Assembly: GCF_001653235.2 (NCBI RefSeq)
Contig: NC_035792.1
Location: 124,001-188,000 of the forward strand
Direction of reading: 5' to 3'
DNA length: 64,000 bases
Source of the DNA: Pochonia chlamydosporia 170
Taxonomy: Eukaryota > Ascomycota > Sordariomycetes > Hypocreales > Clavicipitaceae
The number at the start of each line of letters is the position of its first letter. Position 1 is the first letter of the stretch. The notes beneath the pieces are model-generated. The model was not told the origin of the DNA and did not search any database. It saw nothing but the letters and a program-made list of their open reading frames with translations. The position numbers and the translations under genes were made by a program. Shown here piece by piece: positions 23,224-36,532 of this stretch.

Positions 23224-23340
23224 TGTCTCGTCTGGTCCTGTCTGGTCTCAGGCGGTCAAGTCTTGTTTTGTGTGGCCCCGTCTGGTCTGGTGGCCCCAAG
23301 ACTCCCAACTGGTCCGGCCTGGTCTGGTCTGGTGTTGGCG
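23224..23340. repeat. GTCTGG-rich patch
   Basis: GTCTGG or GTCCGG/GCCTGG variants recur about every 10-20 bp (CTCGTCTGGTCCTGTCTGGT, GTCTGGTCTGGTGG, GGTCTGGTCTGGTG). It is too irregular for a simple microsatellite. Similar words cluster before the genes at 14051 and 43231. Confidence 0.6.
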
Positions 23341-26300
23341 GCTAGTGCGGCGGCGCTTCAGGCGCTCGAGCTGGAAAGTGGGAGTGATCTTGTCACCGTT
23401 CAACCCTAATGCTGGGCTTTTTTTTTTGTGTCTGTTCGGCCAGTCTGGTCTCAAAGGGGCGCATGTGCACACTCAACTGTGCTATGACTGCCTTCCGACC
23501 GGTTCGATCAATTCAGTGTCCAAAAAAGTCTGATTCAATTTGATGTTTGCACCCGCAATCAGAGTCGACCGGATTGCCTGGTACCTGCCAGCTATAATTG
23601 ACAGGAGGAAGACGCGGCCGGAGTGGGGCAAGTCGGCTGGCAGAGTCCAGTCTGGTGTTACTCCAACCAACTCAAGTCCGATGTGATTCCAACAGCCGCA
23701 GTTGTACAACGTCACTGGGCATTCGTTGCAGTCCTGTTTTGCAACCTGTCTGTGCCTTAAGATTCTTCCGTGTGTGACAATATCTCTGTGCTACTTTGCA
23801 TGCAGAGTTTCGGCATGGCCCGGTGGCGGATCCTGTCGTTATGTGGTGGCGGCCGGCCAAGTGCGGCCGTGAGAGGCTGGGACTCTCGATGCTTCAACCG
23901 CGGTTTTCCGTGCGCAAAAACAAAAAAAAAAAATTCACATCTGTGTCTTGTTTATTTCGGGTTAAACGGAGTCTTCCAGGGTATATATATTAGAGCCAGT
24001 CGCGGCAAGATGCAAATGCTAACTCTCTGCTTCTGGCGCTCCTCAGCCGCTAATCAAATGTCAGCGACTTTGGATTGCAAGTGCCGGCAGAACGTGACCT
24101 CTCGGGTATGCACGTCAAGATCTTTGGTTCATGCGTCGTTGTCACTGAGTAAACAAATTCTCTGTCAGAAGATCAGTCTTGACTGTGTTTTACCCAATAA
24201 ATTGCTTTGTTTCCTTTTCAATTTTGGAGCCGAGGAGTGAACATGAAAAGAATGCATAAAAGGCATGACAGAAACTTGATAGTTACACCCACAAGACAGA
24301 CAAATCGACTAACTTGTACAACAACGGGACAACATACCTTTGACGAATTTTCTTGGCCCATCAATACGATAGCAATAAATTCTCTCATACGATGTGTAAC
24401 CATTGAACAAGACTTTTTGAAAGCCATGAACTTCTTCAGGGGGGCGTGAAGTCTTCTTATGGCCCAGAGAGGTTGAGTTGGATGGGCAACATCAACAACT
24501 CGAATCCCCCACGGACACACGCACCCACGCTCACACACCCTCTCCGCATACACACACATGAACCCATGCGTCGGATCATGAGCCTGCCGCCCACCAGGCA
24601 TCCACCTCTCTGGAAGTACATACATGTATGTATGCATGTACCGAAGTGTGCTGTATGCCATTCGAGCTACGCTAGTGAAGCAAGATGAATGAAGTAACCC
24701 GACTCATCTCCGTTCTAGTGTTCTCCGGATTAACCTTGGTGGGCGTGCGTATGTATCAATCGTCCCAGTGAATGCATCGCCATTGGACACGGAGTCATCA
24801 CAGCCCTCGGTCCCGGAGCAGTCTCATGGCCATCTTTGGCCATCTTTACCATCATGTCTTGAACCTATTCTCCAGACTAGTCGCTGCAACATTCACAACT
24901 TCATTGCCAGCTGGGCAATAGAATCCATTTCTGGACACTCTGTTGCCGCATTTGGAGGGGCTAGACTGATCCACCGCCGTGTTAGTCCGTTCAACGTTGA
25001 CTCCATGACGAATACTGTATCTTCATCAACCTCAAGACACGCCTAGTGGCTGTTCAGCCTTGGCCCCAGCTGCAAGTAACGGATACACGCTGACTGTAAA
25101 TCATATCAAATATCGAACGCCTCCTCCAAATCAGAGCACCGGATCGCCTGGTATGAGACACAGCGGGCGTTACTGGTGATGGAGATCCAAAGTGCTAGTC
25201 CCATCCTGGTCGAGGTCTAAGTTTAGCACACCCACATTCCAAACGACTTGCACCATTGTCTGGACTCTTTTTATGTCTCTTGCCATCGCAGTGGTCAGAA
25301 AAAGCCACCACATGGTGTACGACTCACCTCAGCTCAACATGTCACACCAGCCTTGACTTTGGTGGGGTCTTGGCTCTTGGCGGGAGGAAGTCGAGAAGAA
25401 GACGGGACGGATCCATCCTGTCTCTCTCTTCTGCCTTGTGGACTCGTCCGGTGCGGTGCGTAACGGTACGCAACGGCAAGAACCGTGGCAATGGCATGGC
25501 GCGGCCTCGGGTGTGGCTCTCCACAAGGGACTTGAGTAGATACGAAGTATGTCGGCGTCATCAGTAATATCGTCCGCTCTGTACGGAGCTCGTAGCACAG
25601 TCAATGTGCGGGTTTGCTCTCGGAATTAGGACTTATGACTCTCATCAACCCCACATAGTCTGTGGGAGGTGTTCATGAGTGTGGATAATGCGTTTGTGCG
25701 AGTGGTGGCCCGAGACAGACGTCTGTGCCGTTCTCTCGGAGGCGGCTGCATCGTTGCGCAAGAGCACCAGGCGAGATGGTGTAAGTCGTTGCTGGTAGTT
25801 TGCATTCATGGTCCAAAATACTACCCAAGGTCCAACGTATCCTGCCTCTGGTTGCGTCAGCGGATGCACTTTACTTTGGCCAGATTTGGCTGCCGCTCCC
25901 CGAAATGCATTAAATGCGTTTAAAACCAATACGGTAGAGACGTGAAGAAGAGAATCAAGTGGTACTGTGGTATCGCGCCACCGGGGCTGGTTGTCGATGT
26001 TGCACCTGAGGATGGTGGGTGTTGCATTGCGATTGTCTGGCCCATCAAAAACCAGTCCTTCAAATGCCAGATTTCAGCTTGCAGAGCACAACCAAAATTA
26101 GTACTTGCCGGGAGGCAAAAAAACACAGATGAGAAAGACGAGGGGAGAATGGTGTCTGTCCTGTGTGCGTGTACTGCGTACTCTGTATGGTGTTCCTTTC
26201 GTTTTGTTCTCCCCCTTCGCCTTTTCATTTGGTGCTGACTTCCAAGGTTCTTGCCCCATGTGATGGCTATTTCCAATGGCTGTCCTGCATTGCTCCTTCC

Positions 26301-26394
26301 CACGTTGCAGTTTACGCTCCTGCACCTGTATGTCATTCCCGAGTTCACGTCAAAACGATGCAGGAGCGTCCGGCTTGTGGTGTATGGCACTTGT

Positions 26395-26421
26395 GCTTTG
26401 CTTTGCTTTGCTTTGCTTTGT
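26395..26421. repeat. (GCTTT)n microsatellite
   Basis: Five GCTTT units follow each other. Read on the minus strand they encode a Lys/Gln/Ser-type run that keeps a 210-codon frame open, one reason that frame is not called a gene. Confidence 0.8.
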
Positions 26422-28659
26422 TTTTGCCCGTCCTTGATGCTTTGTTGCTCCTTCCCCTTCCCCTCCCCCCTTTGACCATGGATCGTCGTTGTTGCACGGC
26501 ACTTGGCTTGCAAGATCTTCACCCACATTGAGCATATTGGGACATCAGACAACCCTGGCCTTGATTTTTGACAGCTTTTGATGCATCATCACATGGTCCA
26601 GAATGCGCCTCAGAGCCCCGAGAGTTTATGCATTTGCTATTATTGGTACGACGAATGCCATCTTGTGGCATTGGCGTCCTTGATCCTTCTGACCTGTCTT
26701 CCCTTGGTTTGTCTCTGGTCTTGTCCTAGTAGCACACTTTGCTACGTACTGCAATGTCTAGGTCCTAGCCGGCTTTTTTTTTTCCCTTGACATTTTTTTT
26801 TTAATACGCCGACTGATTGCGAATGTCTACTCAAAATCCAAAAAGCTGAAGAAAAGTGAGTCGCCCTCTAATGACGCGGCAGATATACAAGGCACAAAGA
26901 CCTTTGGTAGGGCATCTCAAGTTCGGAAACGCCGTCGAGCTGACTGCAGGGAAGTTTGCGCTGGCGACGACCAGCATACAGGCAACCGCCTCACGAGTTC
27001 TGAGGGAGATGTATAAGTTCTTAGAAGCTGCCATATCGCCTCCAATCGCTTCGTATCCTTCATCTACAAAATTGGCCCAGCCTCTCGCCGCCACCCTACA
27101 ACCATTGAGCCTCAGACCACCACCCACAATCCAAATCAGGCCACCCCAAGACGTTTCTTTCTCCGAGACTGGGCTGGAATTTGTGATGCCACAAGCGCCA
27201 ACCAACCCATCCAGGCGGCGCCTTGTACGGAAGACTTCATGACAGCCCCCTGTGAGTGTGCAACACAGGGACAAGCGATGTCCGCTCATGGCGGTCTTGT
27301 CTCACCTTTTCTCGTGGTGGCAACATGCCTCCCTCTCTTAAAGCCACCAACGGCATCTCCACCATCTGCCAAACAACACAGCCCAATGTCAAACAACGTA
27401 TCAAGCTATTGGCACTTAATTTTACGGACAGACTCATTCTCCCGTCGCGGCGATCGGACAAAATAGTGGCTAGTAGCAGCCATAAGTCAAACACAACCAA
27501 CTTAGATCGTCGCATGGCTGATTATGATGGGTGATATCTCGCTGTATTTGATACCAAAGGCTTGCCTTGCGTCTGCCACATTGGACATTCCACACTCGTT
27601 TATGCGCCTTGGTGCTGCCAAGGTATCGATTGGTCCAATATGACACGCTGGTTCGTCAGTTTGCGATTACCTACATGCATGTTATCCATAATGCAGATGT
27701 CTGGGGAAGACTCATTTGGCAATCGTTGGTCGTCCAACACCATGCACCTCAGTCTGTCGAGAACTTTGGAGCAACTACCATGCCATGGTTGGTGCATATT
27801 CTCAACGTCCTCAGTCCTACCTTCTCAACACAACATGTTGTCAGGAAGGAAGATCAATCATTCCGAGATTAAATGTGTTATTGAGATCATTGGCCTCATT
27901 GGTCGCAAATCGTTGCAACAAAAGGGCATGAATCTCCAGCCCAGCCCCAGAAACACTCATCAGATTTGCAACAGGACTTTGACAAGCCACATTCGAACGT
28001 CGCCTATCTGCGCAAAACTATCCTAAATCATCCATTCTTGTGCCTCAGAACCTCGAAGGACATCTGGTAGTCTCTTCTGGCCATTGGAGTCGGCTGAGAT
28101 GCCGCCACCCGTTTGCTTTGACCCTTTGGCTGATGCTCTCGATATACAAACACATCGAGTTGCCAGTTTGCTGATTTAGCTCTTTAACGAAAAAGTTGTG
28201 CAATATTAACTGATTCCCGGCTCTTTTTGCATTGTTGTTTGCGCAGGAAACGCCTCATTCTGTCACTGGAGTTTGATGGTCAGTTACATGGTGCCGCTAC
28301 CAGTTTGGTCCATTAGACAACGAAACAGGCAATCCAACGAATCACCGAATCAAAAAAGCGGATTTGTTCATTCGTTGCCCGAACAATCACTTTGGTCATG
28401 GAGGCGCCACGATACGCACTTGGGAATCGCTGGGGTTCTCAGCATGCAGCACTACTTAAGTACCCTCCACAGGGAGAATTGGGGCACATGTCCAGATGAC
28501 CTCGACCATGCACACTCCAGGCATGGGATCGATCAGTCTGGACTTGGACACAACCACAATCAGACCTCTCTCGTCGCTGGTGGCAAGCTTCTCCACAACT
28601 TGGGATTGCCGAAGTACTCGTCGATACTTCCGTCGCCGCACCTACTCTTCGTATTGTCA

Positions 28660-28676
28660 CCATCATCATCATCATC
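28660..28676. repeat. (CAT)n microsatellite
   Basis: Five to six CAT units in the gene-poor region, giving runs of His, Ile or Met in overlapping frames; not coding evidence. Confidence 0.8.
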
Positions 28677-31600
28677 GTGGAGGACCCAGCGCATGACCGT
28701 CCTTGGTGGCTGCTGATGTCAAAACCAATCACGTTTTTGAGAGCCTGGGATAGTGAAGCAGGTTTCTGTGATCAATATGTTCCATTCGAATCGACTGCCA
28801 ACGGCCCGGACAAGTATGCCTCCAAACAGAATGTGGTACGCAGTACCTACCCCACGTCCAGCTGCAGATCTGATTTGTGCTTTGCGACAGCCGCAATCTC
28901 GCATCATTGTCTCTCTGAAGACGGGTTCAAATGCAGACTTGATGCAGTGGTCATGTCGGGTGGATTGGGGTGCATTAGGCCTTGGTGACAGGGCATCGCC
29001 GGTCGCCTCTGATCCAACATATGCCGCACTTTCTCGTCCAAGCCTCAATCACCAGTTTGATTCGTCAGTTGTGGCTGCATACACTTTAAGTTTTCTTTTC
29101 TCCCGGAAACTGTCATATACCAAAGTTGGCAGTGACACTGTTGATATTTTGACTTACTTCAAAAAGACAAAAGTTGGACTTCGGGATGATAGTCGATGAC
29201 CAAGTTCCCGATGGCTGTGGCTTTAGCATTCCGCGTCTAGGTTGCTGCCGGTTCCCATGAGCGGGAGAATCCGCCGGACTGGGCGTGGAACCGCAACTCT
29301 AACTTTTCTTCCATGGCCACTGTCCTCACTCATGGACATGGGCATCTCGCCACGACTGTCGACTCAAATCTAGAATAGGAGGATGCATAAATGTGTAGAT
29401 ACCACTTCAGAGCATGCGATCGCACTTCCGAGCTCGCCGGGATGCATCGTATGTGGTGCCATGCTGCATCTCATTTGGTCCAGAGGTCCAGGGCCATCAG
29501 GAGCCTTGCATCCCGATACATGTATTTGAGCCAAAACCGTGTCCTGCGGTGAAAGAAAGGCATAACGCCACATTAGTCGATTTTGGACGGATTTTCTTTC
29601 CCTACAAGTATAAAATATAAGCCAGGTCCCAGCCACAACAGACACACGGGGGAGGATGGAGGCTGACAATGGCCACAACAGGACATGTCTAAAACGACCA
29701 CATGTTCCGATACCTTCCCCATGCCAAACAGGTTGAGAAACGCCTGTGGCTTGGGATTACGCACTGGCTTCTTGATGAGCAATATCAACATTGTTAGAAA
29801 CTTGTTGTGGAAAACGCCCGAGGAAATGAGGCGGCGAAGTTGGCACACCCACAGCTTGGGCCAGGAAGCAACCATCAAGCGTGAAGCTAGCTCACGTCCA
29901 TGTCCTAACCTGATCATCCGGCGAAATGTCAAATCTACCGGCAGCGATCAGAGTCAATGGTGCTTGGGCCGGTTATGCCACATTCGGCTAAACTGTCACA
30001 TAATCTGCCACACAAATCTGGTGAACATGGACTCAACGCTGCTGGCGATCTTCTTAGTTTGAAGTTTGAACCCTGCTTAACTTGGCCGTGTTGTGTTGAC
30101 AAAAAAAAAACCCCGAAGCCTCTTTCGTCGGCTGTTGCCCGATGTGCAGCAAAGCATTGAATATTTGGCTGGTGTTGATGCCACACTAAGGTGCTTTTAT
30201 CCCCTCAGCGGTCCGAGGTTACCGAGATCTACTACCTCGCTGCCTCCATCGTCGTCGCTCAGGGTGACCACATGATGGGGCTTCCAACTACTGTACCACC
30301 GGTTTCAAATCTCCGTGAAATAGTCTTCGAAACTGAGCGAATAGCGAACAAACCAGTTTTGACGTCCAGTACGCAATCGGCAGCACACCCACCCGAGCGC
30401 AGGGCGTGGCTCACGAGAACACCTCGTTTCCGACATGGTCACTGGTGATGAATATCAGGTCCACGTATGCCACACTTGTTTGCCAAGCCACTCACTGTCA
30501 CAGTGGCTTAGACTTACTGCCTGTCCAGAATCATTTCTGTCGTTTCACAGTGGTCAGGAAGGCGTCCAATAGCCGCTGCTCTGGGTCGAACGTTGAGCCA
30601 AGTCTGGGGTAAACTGTTGATGCCGAAGTTCTGGTGCCAGCCCAGCATGAAAAGCCTTGCCAGGGTATATTACTGGCACGATGCAAAGCGCGTGCGGCGC
30701 GTTGGTGCTGCATGGGCTTGTGACAGCGTGAAGAAAAGGTGTGATAATCACATGCTGGTGAACGTGATGCAAGAATGATGAAATGCTTGGAGAGTTGCGT
30801 TGAGGGCTGCGTGGCGAGGGTGGACTATCACGAGATGGCAGCGTGGTGTTTTCGGGCGACAAATGCATTTCCTGGGATGCCGGACTTTGATCCGGATTGG
30901 CAATGACAGTTACAAGGTGGTTTCGAAAGATGGGCATGGGTGTCGATTTTGGGTGTACAGCTTGAGGGTCTGGTTGCTGCATGTAAGATTGTCAGTGGCA
31001 ATATTCCCCCCGGAAAAAGCAGAAGCGACAAGGTAGCTGCCATTATGTGGGAATATCTTGGGAAGTAGGTATGCTTGTATCTGCAAAGATCTAATCGTGA
31101 CTACGTCCGTTTGTTGGTGCAAGTGCTAATTGGCTATAGGATAGTTCTGGTTGGTGAGACTGCTTGAGTTGCAATAATCAACTCTTATACGTTCCCGAAC
31201 TATTCTGGTCAGGTTTGAATGATTGGTACAGCCGCCATGCAAATGTTTTCGTGGGAAAACTTTTGATTCGAGGCATTTGGCGGAGGTGTTGGGGAAGCAA
31301 CACGACGTTGTCCAACCAACCGTGAAGTTGTTCATGGAAAACAGCGACGGGAAGAAGACTGGACAACACAGGGAAATGCCTAAGTACGTTGACAATTGCG
31401 CCTGATCTGAGGATTAAGAAACATCGAACGGCATTGAAGGCGATTAGTGTGTTCAATGTTGCTGCCTGCAGTCTGGTGATGGATTTTGAGATTCACACCG
31501 TTCAAAGTTGAGTTGACTGATACGGAAACGACTTGGACAGCTGCACCTTCAGTTCACGGCAATCTCACACTTGACGGTGGGGAAATCGGCAACTGCTGTC

Positions 31601-31721
31601 AGCTGAAATGTCTGGTACTAGATTCTGCCAGAAATTTTAGTCTTCCTTTTCTTCTTCTTGCTTCTGTAGTTCTGTTTTCCTAGCGACCAGACACGACTGA
31701 ACTTTCGAAATCGCCTGCAGA

Positions 31722-34010
31722 ATGGAGCTTGATGCCAATCCCGGAGCGCCACTCCAACGGGTACCCGCTGAGATCCTAGACGTTGTTATATCACAGCCTT
31801 GTTTGGGAAATGAAGACGTGAAAAGCCTGCGGTTGGCTTCAAAAGTCTTTGAGCGATTGTGTGCTCGCCATTTGTTTCGGCAAATCTCCATATCAGCCGT
31901 TCGACGTGATTGGGAAGCTTTCTTGAGCATTGCACACTCACCTGCTCTGGCGTGCTTCGCTCAAACTCTTGTCTGGCAAGAGTTATCAGGAAACTTTGAG
32001 TACCTACGCGATGAAAGCTTTGAAAGAGCTATAGGACCGAAGCCTCGACGGAACTCAGCTGATGACGATATTACTTTGTCCACACTGGCTGCACAAGTTG
32101 TGCCACTGTTCTGGCTGACACCAGAACATACATGTACTACAGCACTGAATAATGGCGACAAGGAATCCGTCAAATGCCTACCTTTCTGGAACGACTTCGT
32201 TAATGCGGTGGATAAATTACCATCCCTTCGATTACTTGTGTCACAACCGATGCATCCCGATCGTCTGGTCCAGTCGCCTACCAGTGGCTACCCCTTGACA
32301 GCCCGTGCAATCATCTCGTTTCTTCAATTTCCATCACGATGGGAAGGCTTTACTGGTTCTTTCAATCTTGGTTTCTTGTTCTATCTCATACCTTTGCTGA
32401 AACTTTACGCCCGACGAGGAGACGTGCAACGTTGGAAACTCAGCTTCACTGAAGAGACAGAAATTGGAGGAACCTCTCTTGAGCACCTAAAGCCACAAGA
32501 TGCTTCAGCATTCAGACAACTTGATCACCTGCAACTCAGAATATTTGAAGAGAACTTTTCACCAGCCAGAGATATATCTGGATTGGCAGCCGGTCTCGCC
32601 CCGGCTGTCCATTTGACTCATTTCCACTTGAGATATACACAAGCAAGAAAATTCAAGGGAATCGCCATGCCGGCCAGCGCCCCCATCCACAGAAGTCCAT
32701 TATATGAGATACCTACATTGCCATCGCTTCGATTCCTGTGCCTCGACGAAGTTGTTCTAGAAAACGGCTTCATCGACACTCCTGAAAACAGCCGCACTTG
32801 CTGTCTTGACCATAAACAACCTGCTTTCGTGGATATTGTCAAACGTCATGCCGCCACACTAAAGAGTCTTTACGGTTTTGCCTCGGCCGCGACAGAACAC
32901 AGTATGCGAGAGCTTGCCAATATTCCTGACTTGAAGCTATAGAGGTTTGTCATGACACGTCTGCATTACCACAGTCATGCATACGCCGTGGACGAAGCGG
33001 AGGTCCTCAATTTCATCAATTGGAAGCCTGACTGTGCCACAGAGCTCAAGGAGCCATCATTGCGACGTGTCACTTCTCCAAAATGCCCCTCGTTTTCGGC
33101 GCAACCATTTTCTCATGAGCTTGTCGTAGCGTGGCAGGATTGGGCTGCAGAGACGGACAGAGATGGACAACCATGTCCTACGGACCAAGGACAAAAATAA
33201 TACAACTACGACTATTATCTTGATAAACACAGTAGACGCAAGGCTAACTATGCTGCTCAAGAAATAAGCAGGTCATTCGATGAGGCAATTGGACTCTGGG
33301 TGGACGAGTGCGGTGTATACCATGACCCGAGGATAGACCAGGAGGTGACTCCGTGTAGCCGAGCATGTCCTCATCCTGGAGACTGGGAAGTCCAAAACGA
33401 CAGAAAATGGGATAACAAACTCGGGCTATGGAGAGGCATCCTACCAGGTAACAATCTCCAACTGCACAGGTTTGCTATTGACAGATCCGCAAGCACCAGC
33501 CTTGAGAACGACCCAGACCAGTACAGTGAGAACATCCCTAGCCTCTACGGCGAATACTATTCCATCACAGACGAAAATCCCGCGTAACCACAAGAAATAA
33601 GCATCCAAGAAGACTTTGAGCATCACTCCCGACGTCTCTTAGCGCCAAGATGGGCCTACGGTAGGAACACAGAGCATCCAGTATGCTACTGGGAAGTTTA
33701 TGACGGCCAGTCCGGCCATCCCACAGAAGTGTGGCACTTTATACACAGGAACGGTGAAGAGGCGTACGGCCAAGATCCGCTCGACTTCTGGTCCGACTGG
33801 AAAGGAAATGCGTGGGGGGACAAGGCTATCGCCACGCCATTCGGGAGGCACTTCGAGTTATTTTACCAAGGCGATCTACGACTGCCAGGGGGTGGTGAGG
33901 GAGCGAAGGCTGTCGAGTTACCGACGCAGGAGGAGATTGGGATCAAGTACGGCGAGCCCATTGTGTTTGAGCCACGTGATGAGCCTACGCGGATATGGGG
34001 ACAAGGCTAA
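31722..34010 (+). pseudogene. F-box protein gene with three in-frame stop codons
   Basis: From the ATG at 31722 a single frame reads protein-like sequence for about 763 codons to a final stop at 34008-34010. It is interrupted by TAG at 32940-32942, TAA at 33198-33200 and TAA at 33585-33587. The N-terminus is an F-box (about residues 9-58: LQRVPAEILDVVISQP, LRLASKVFERLCARHLFR), as in Skp1-Cul1-F-box ubiquitin-ligase receptors. A leucine-rich middle follows. Protein-like text continues in the same frame after each stop: RFVMTRLHYHSHAYAVDEAE, KHSRRKANYAAQEISRSFDE, and YGRNTEHPVCYWEVYDG near the end. Each stop is explained by one C-to-T change of a Gln codon in a CA context. A truncated 406-residue F-box protein ending at 32942 could still be made. 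Confidence 0.75.
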
Positions 34011-36532
34011 ATTACATACTGAGTCTTGAAGTTACGCCTGTCTGTCAATAGGTACGAGTAGCCAGAAAGACTTGAATTGAGGTTGTTTGTTATCAAAGTA
34101 TGATCGTCTCAGCATGTCAGTACCCTCTCTGGCTGGATGTAGCAGAGCACTTGTCATACTACAAAGAATAACTGTCACGCAGCAAGAGTAAATGCCGTAG
34201 CGGGGAATTTACTCACCGAATAAAAGGCATTTTCGAAATGAGAAAGTACTTATTCTTTCGTGAATGCTGACCACCCTTCGTCAGACCACGGACATTTTGA
34301 CTCTCACTGTGGGCAGTAACGGGCTGTTGCATAAATAACACGACGAGTAACGGTGTATGAATTACTAAAGTAGTGTGAAGAAAGAAACTGCGCTTCTGGG
34401 AATACTGTCCTCCATTCTGCAGGTGGTCATTCACCTCATTTATACCTTCTCATATCAAACACAACGATAACGGTGTAAATTACCAAAAGCATTGCATGAC
34501 AATATATTAGATGGCGGATGTGTCTTCCCGCTTGTCGATCATCTCGTGATACTCTTGTCTGGTCTTTTGTGTCAGTACGGCTTGGGATTCAAGCCTAAGT
34601 CTGCGGTTTAATCGACCTAGGTGTAGAAGAGTGGTTCAAGATTCGTTACTCTGTAAGATGTCTCTTTATCGGATAGATCTACGTTTCTCTATTGTGCTAC
34701 ATTTGATGATGTTACGTGATGTGTTGGAATGTCCATGCCAGAGGCCGCAAAGTCCAATTGATAGGCGGTAGGTATCACAAGGCTTTCACACGATAGGCAC
34801 CATATGCATTTTGCCATGATACCGTGAATAGTTGTGGTTGATCACTGTTCGCGCGAGAACACTATACATGATCGGTGGGAAATGGTGTTGCCATTCAATC
34901 AAGTGAATGGAACATGTGCTTCGGTGTAGGCTACATGTCCAGTTACCTGGGTTTGTGGAACTTGGCAGTATGTTTTCTGGAGTACATACCTTACCGAGGT
35001 TGGACACTGTACCATCGGATGCCGAAGTTGTTGCTTGCAGCTCGAGATGTCGTGACGTATTCCGGCGCTGTTCCATTAGTTTTCGGTCTCTCCCTTCAAT
35101 GGTACATCGAGCAGCACAATGCAAACGCATTGGTATTGCTTGACCCGGCTCACTAAAGGCGACTAAATGAAAGCGTCGTTTACGTTTGGCCACCCATGGA
35201 TGCGCACTTGATACAGTCGAACTCACTTGTATCGAGTTTGCTAATATCATTAGCAAACACCTCTCCTGCCAACAACCCGCGAGTCGGAGACAACCGACAA
35301 CTCTCAACTGGTTATTAGCAAACAGGTCCGAATTTGTCCGGGAACCGTTGAGGCATTAGTGAGCGTTCTCGGTCCACTAAAATCCCCGGCCGACTGTCAA
35401 GCAGTGATCAAATGCATATCCTCATCGGCCCTAGTCTGCATCGGCGAACGGTTGGGCACTGCGCGAGCAAAGGAAAATAGTGCCTTGTGGTGATTTTCTT
35501 CCGCCCGTTGAAGCGCAAAACTGGAAACCAAAATTGGATCACACAAGAGCAAAGCGACCGCGACAGAGAAAGGACTGGTTCAATGTTGACCAATGTCCCC
35601 TGTCAGCTTTGAAGTCCCACTGAACGGGCCCCACAGCATTCGCCATCATGTCAAGTCATCCACCACAGCTAATGCCTTGCCATACAACCGTACCATACCG
35701 AGTCCCCAAGCGCTCAAGGTCGTTCGAGGCGCTAAAGGTTGGCTTTTCGGGTACATCAGCCCCTGTCGAGCTGTCCCGCATCTTCGCTGTTTTTCTGGTC
35801 GCGAGACCCGAATTGCCCGTGGGCCCTTCAAATCTCCGCCAATCCAGAGAAGTCTCAAAGCCACTTATGGGGAACCGTTGGCCAGACCGGAAGGCGATCG
35901 GCCATGCTTTAATTTTCCTTTTTTTTCTTCGCCTGATCACAGAACGTGTGATCTCTGTTTGATGTCAACCACATTTCCATGACATAATACCCTCTGGTCC
36001 ACCCATCTCAGACCTGCAGTTGCAATAGTGTGGTGGTCTTGCATGCGGCCATCGTCGTACTCATTGGCCCCTCCGTCTGTAGTTCCTCCAAAATGATATC
36101 TGAGGTATTCAATTCAACGCCGTCTGCAGAGCGTAGCGATCAGCCACTCCGGTTCTGTTTTGCTTCGTGATACAAGCTGAATCTTGGCCGACACATCAGG
36201 TGTCTGCTTCTTCCCGCAGTTTGGCGCTCGCGGCGTTGCGGCGTTCGCCCATCGCCCTCCTTCCACCCCACCAAGTCCCGCCCATTCGTGGGTTCGCAGA
36301 TTTTATTGACAAACTTGGCGGTCGGCCACAGTCATTGCCGCCCTTCAGGTTGTCCATGTTCAAGCCGTCTTCGGGGCCTGGTTCGGTTCTCCTCGTGTTC
36401 GATCGCATTGTCGCTGAGTCGACCGAGACTCTGAAGATCTCGCTCGTTGAGGATTGTCGAACTGGAAGAACAATAATTTGAACCCCTTACAAGCCTGACT
36501 GTTCCTATACCCAGGGTGGCGCTAGAGCAGCA
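34011..36532. other. 2.5 kb intergenic, no gene supported
   Basis: ORFs up to 173 codons (34786-35307, minus) and 129 codons (35593-35982, plus) overlap on opposite strands and carry no known domain. The right end is the promoter of the NCS1 permease; scattered GATA words (for example TGATATCTGAG near 36090, GTGATACAAG near 36169) could be nitrogen GATA-factor sites, but they are common by chance. Confidence 0.5.

Larger units (their letters stand above)
22795..31721. other. ~9 kb gene-poor region
   Basis: No protein gene can be supported on either strand. The longest open frames (for example 25920-26552 minus, 26831-27289 minus, 26856-27242 plus, 30554-30982 minus) have no recognisable domain, overlap each other or depend on simple repeats. 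Base composition is ordinary, unlike the AT-rich left edge, so this is not obvious repeat decay. It holds the CCCH gene promoter, an 8-bp tandem (22981-23011), a GTCTGG-rich patch (23224-23340), (GCTTT)n at 26395-26421, a run of twelve A with a C before it near 23921-23933, and (CAT)n at 28660-28676. Non-coding RNA or distant regulatory sites could be present but nothing proves it. Confidence 0.5.

Noticed and set aside
25920..26552. 210-codon minus-strand ORF
   Set aside because: Part of the frame is kept open by the (GCTTT)n repeat, there is no domain, and overlapping frames on the other strand are equally open.
32902..32942. A possible intron (GTATGC donor, CTGAC branch, TATAG acceptor) that would remove the first stop of the F-box gene
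   Set aside because: It is only 41 nt and not a multiple of three, so it would leave the frame that continues as protein-like sequence after the stop.
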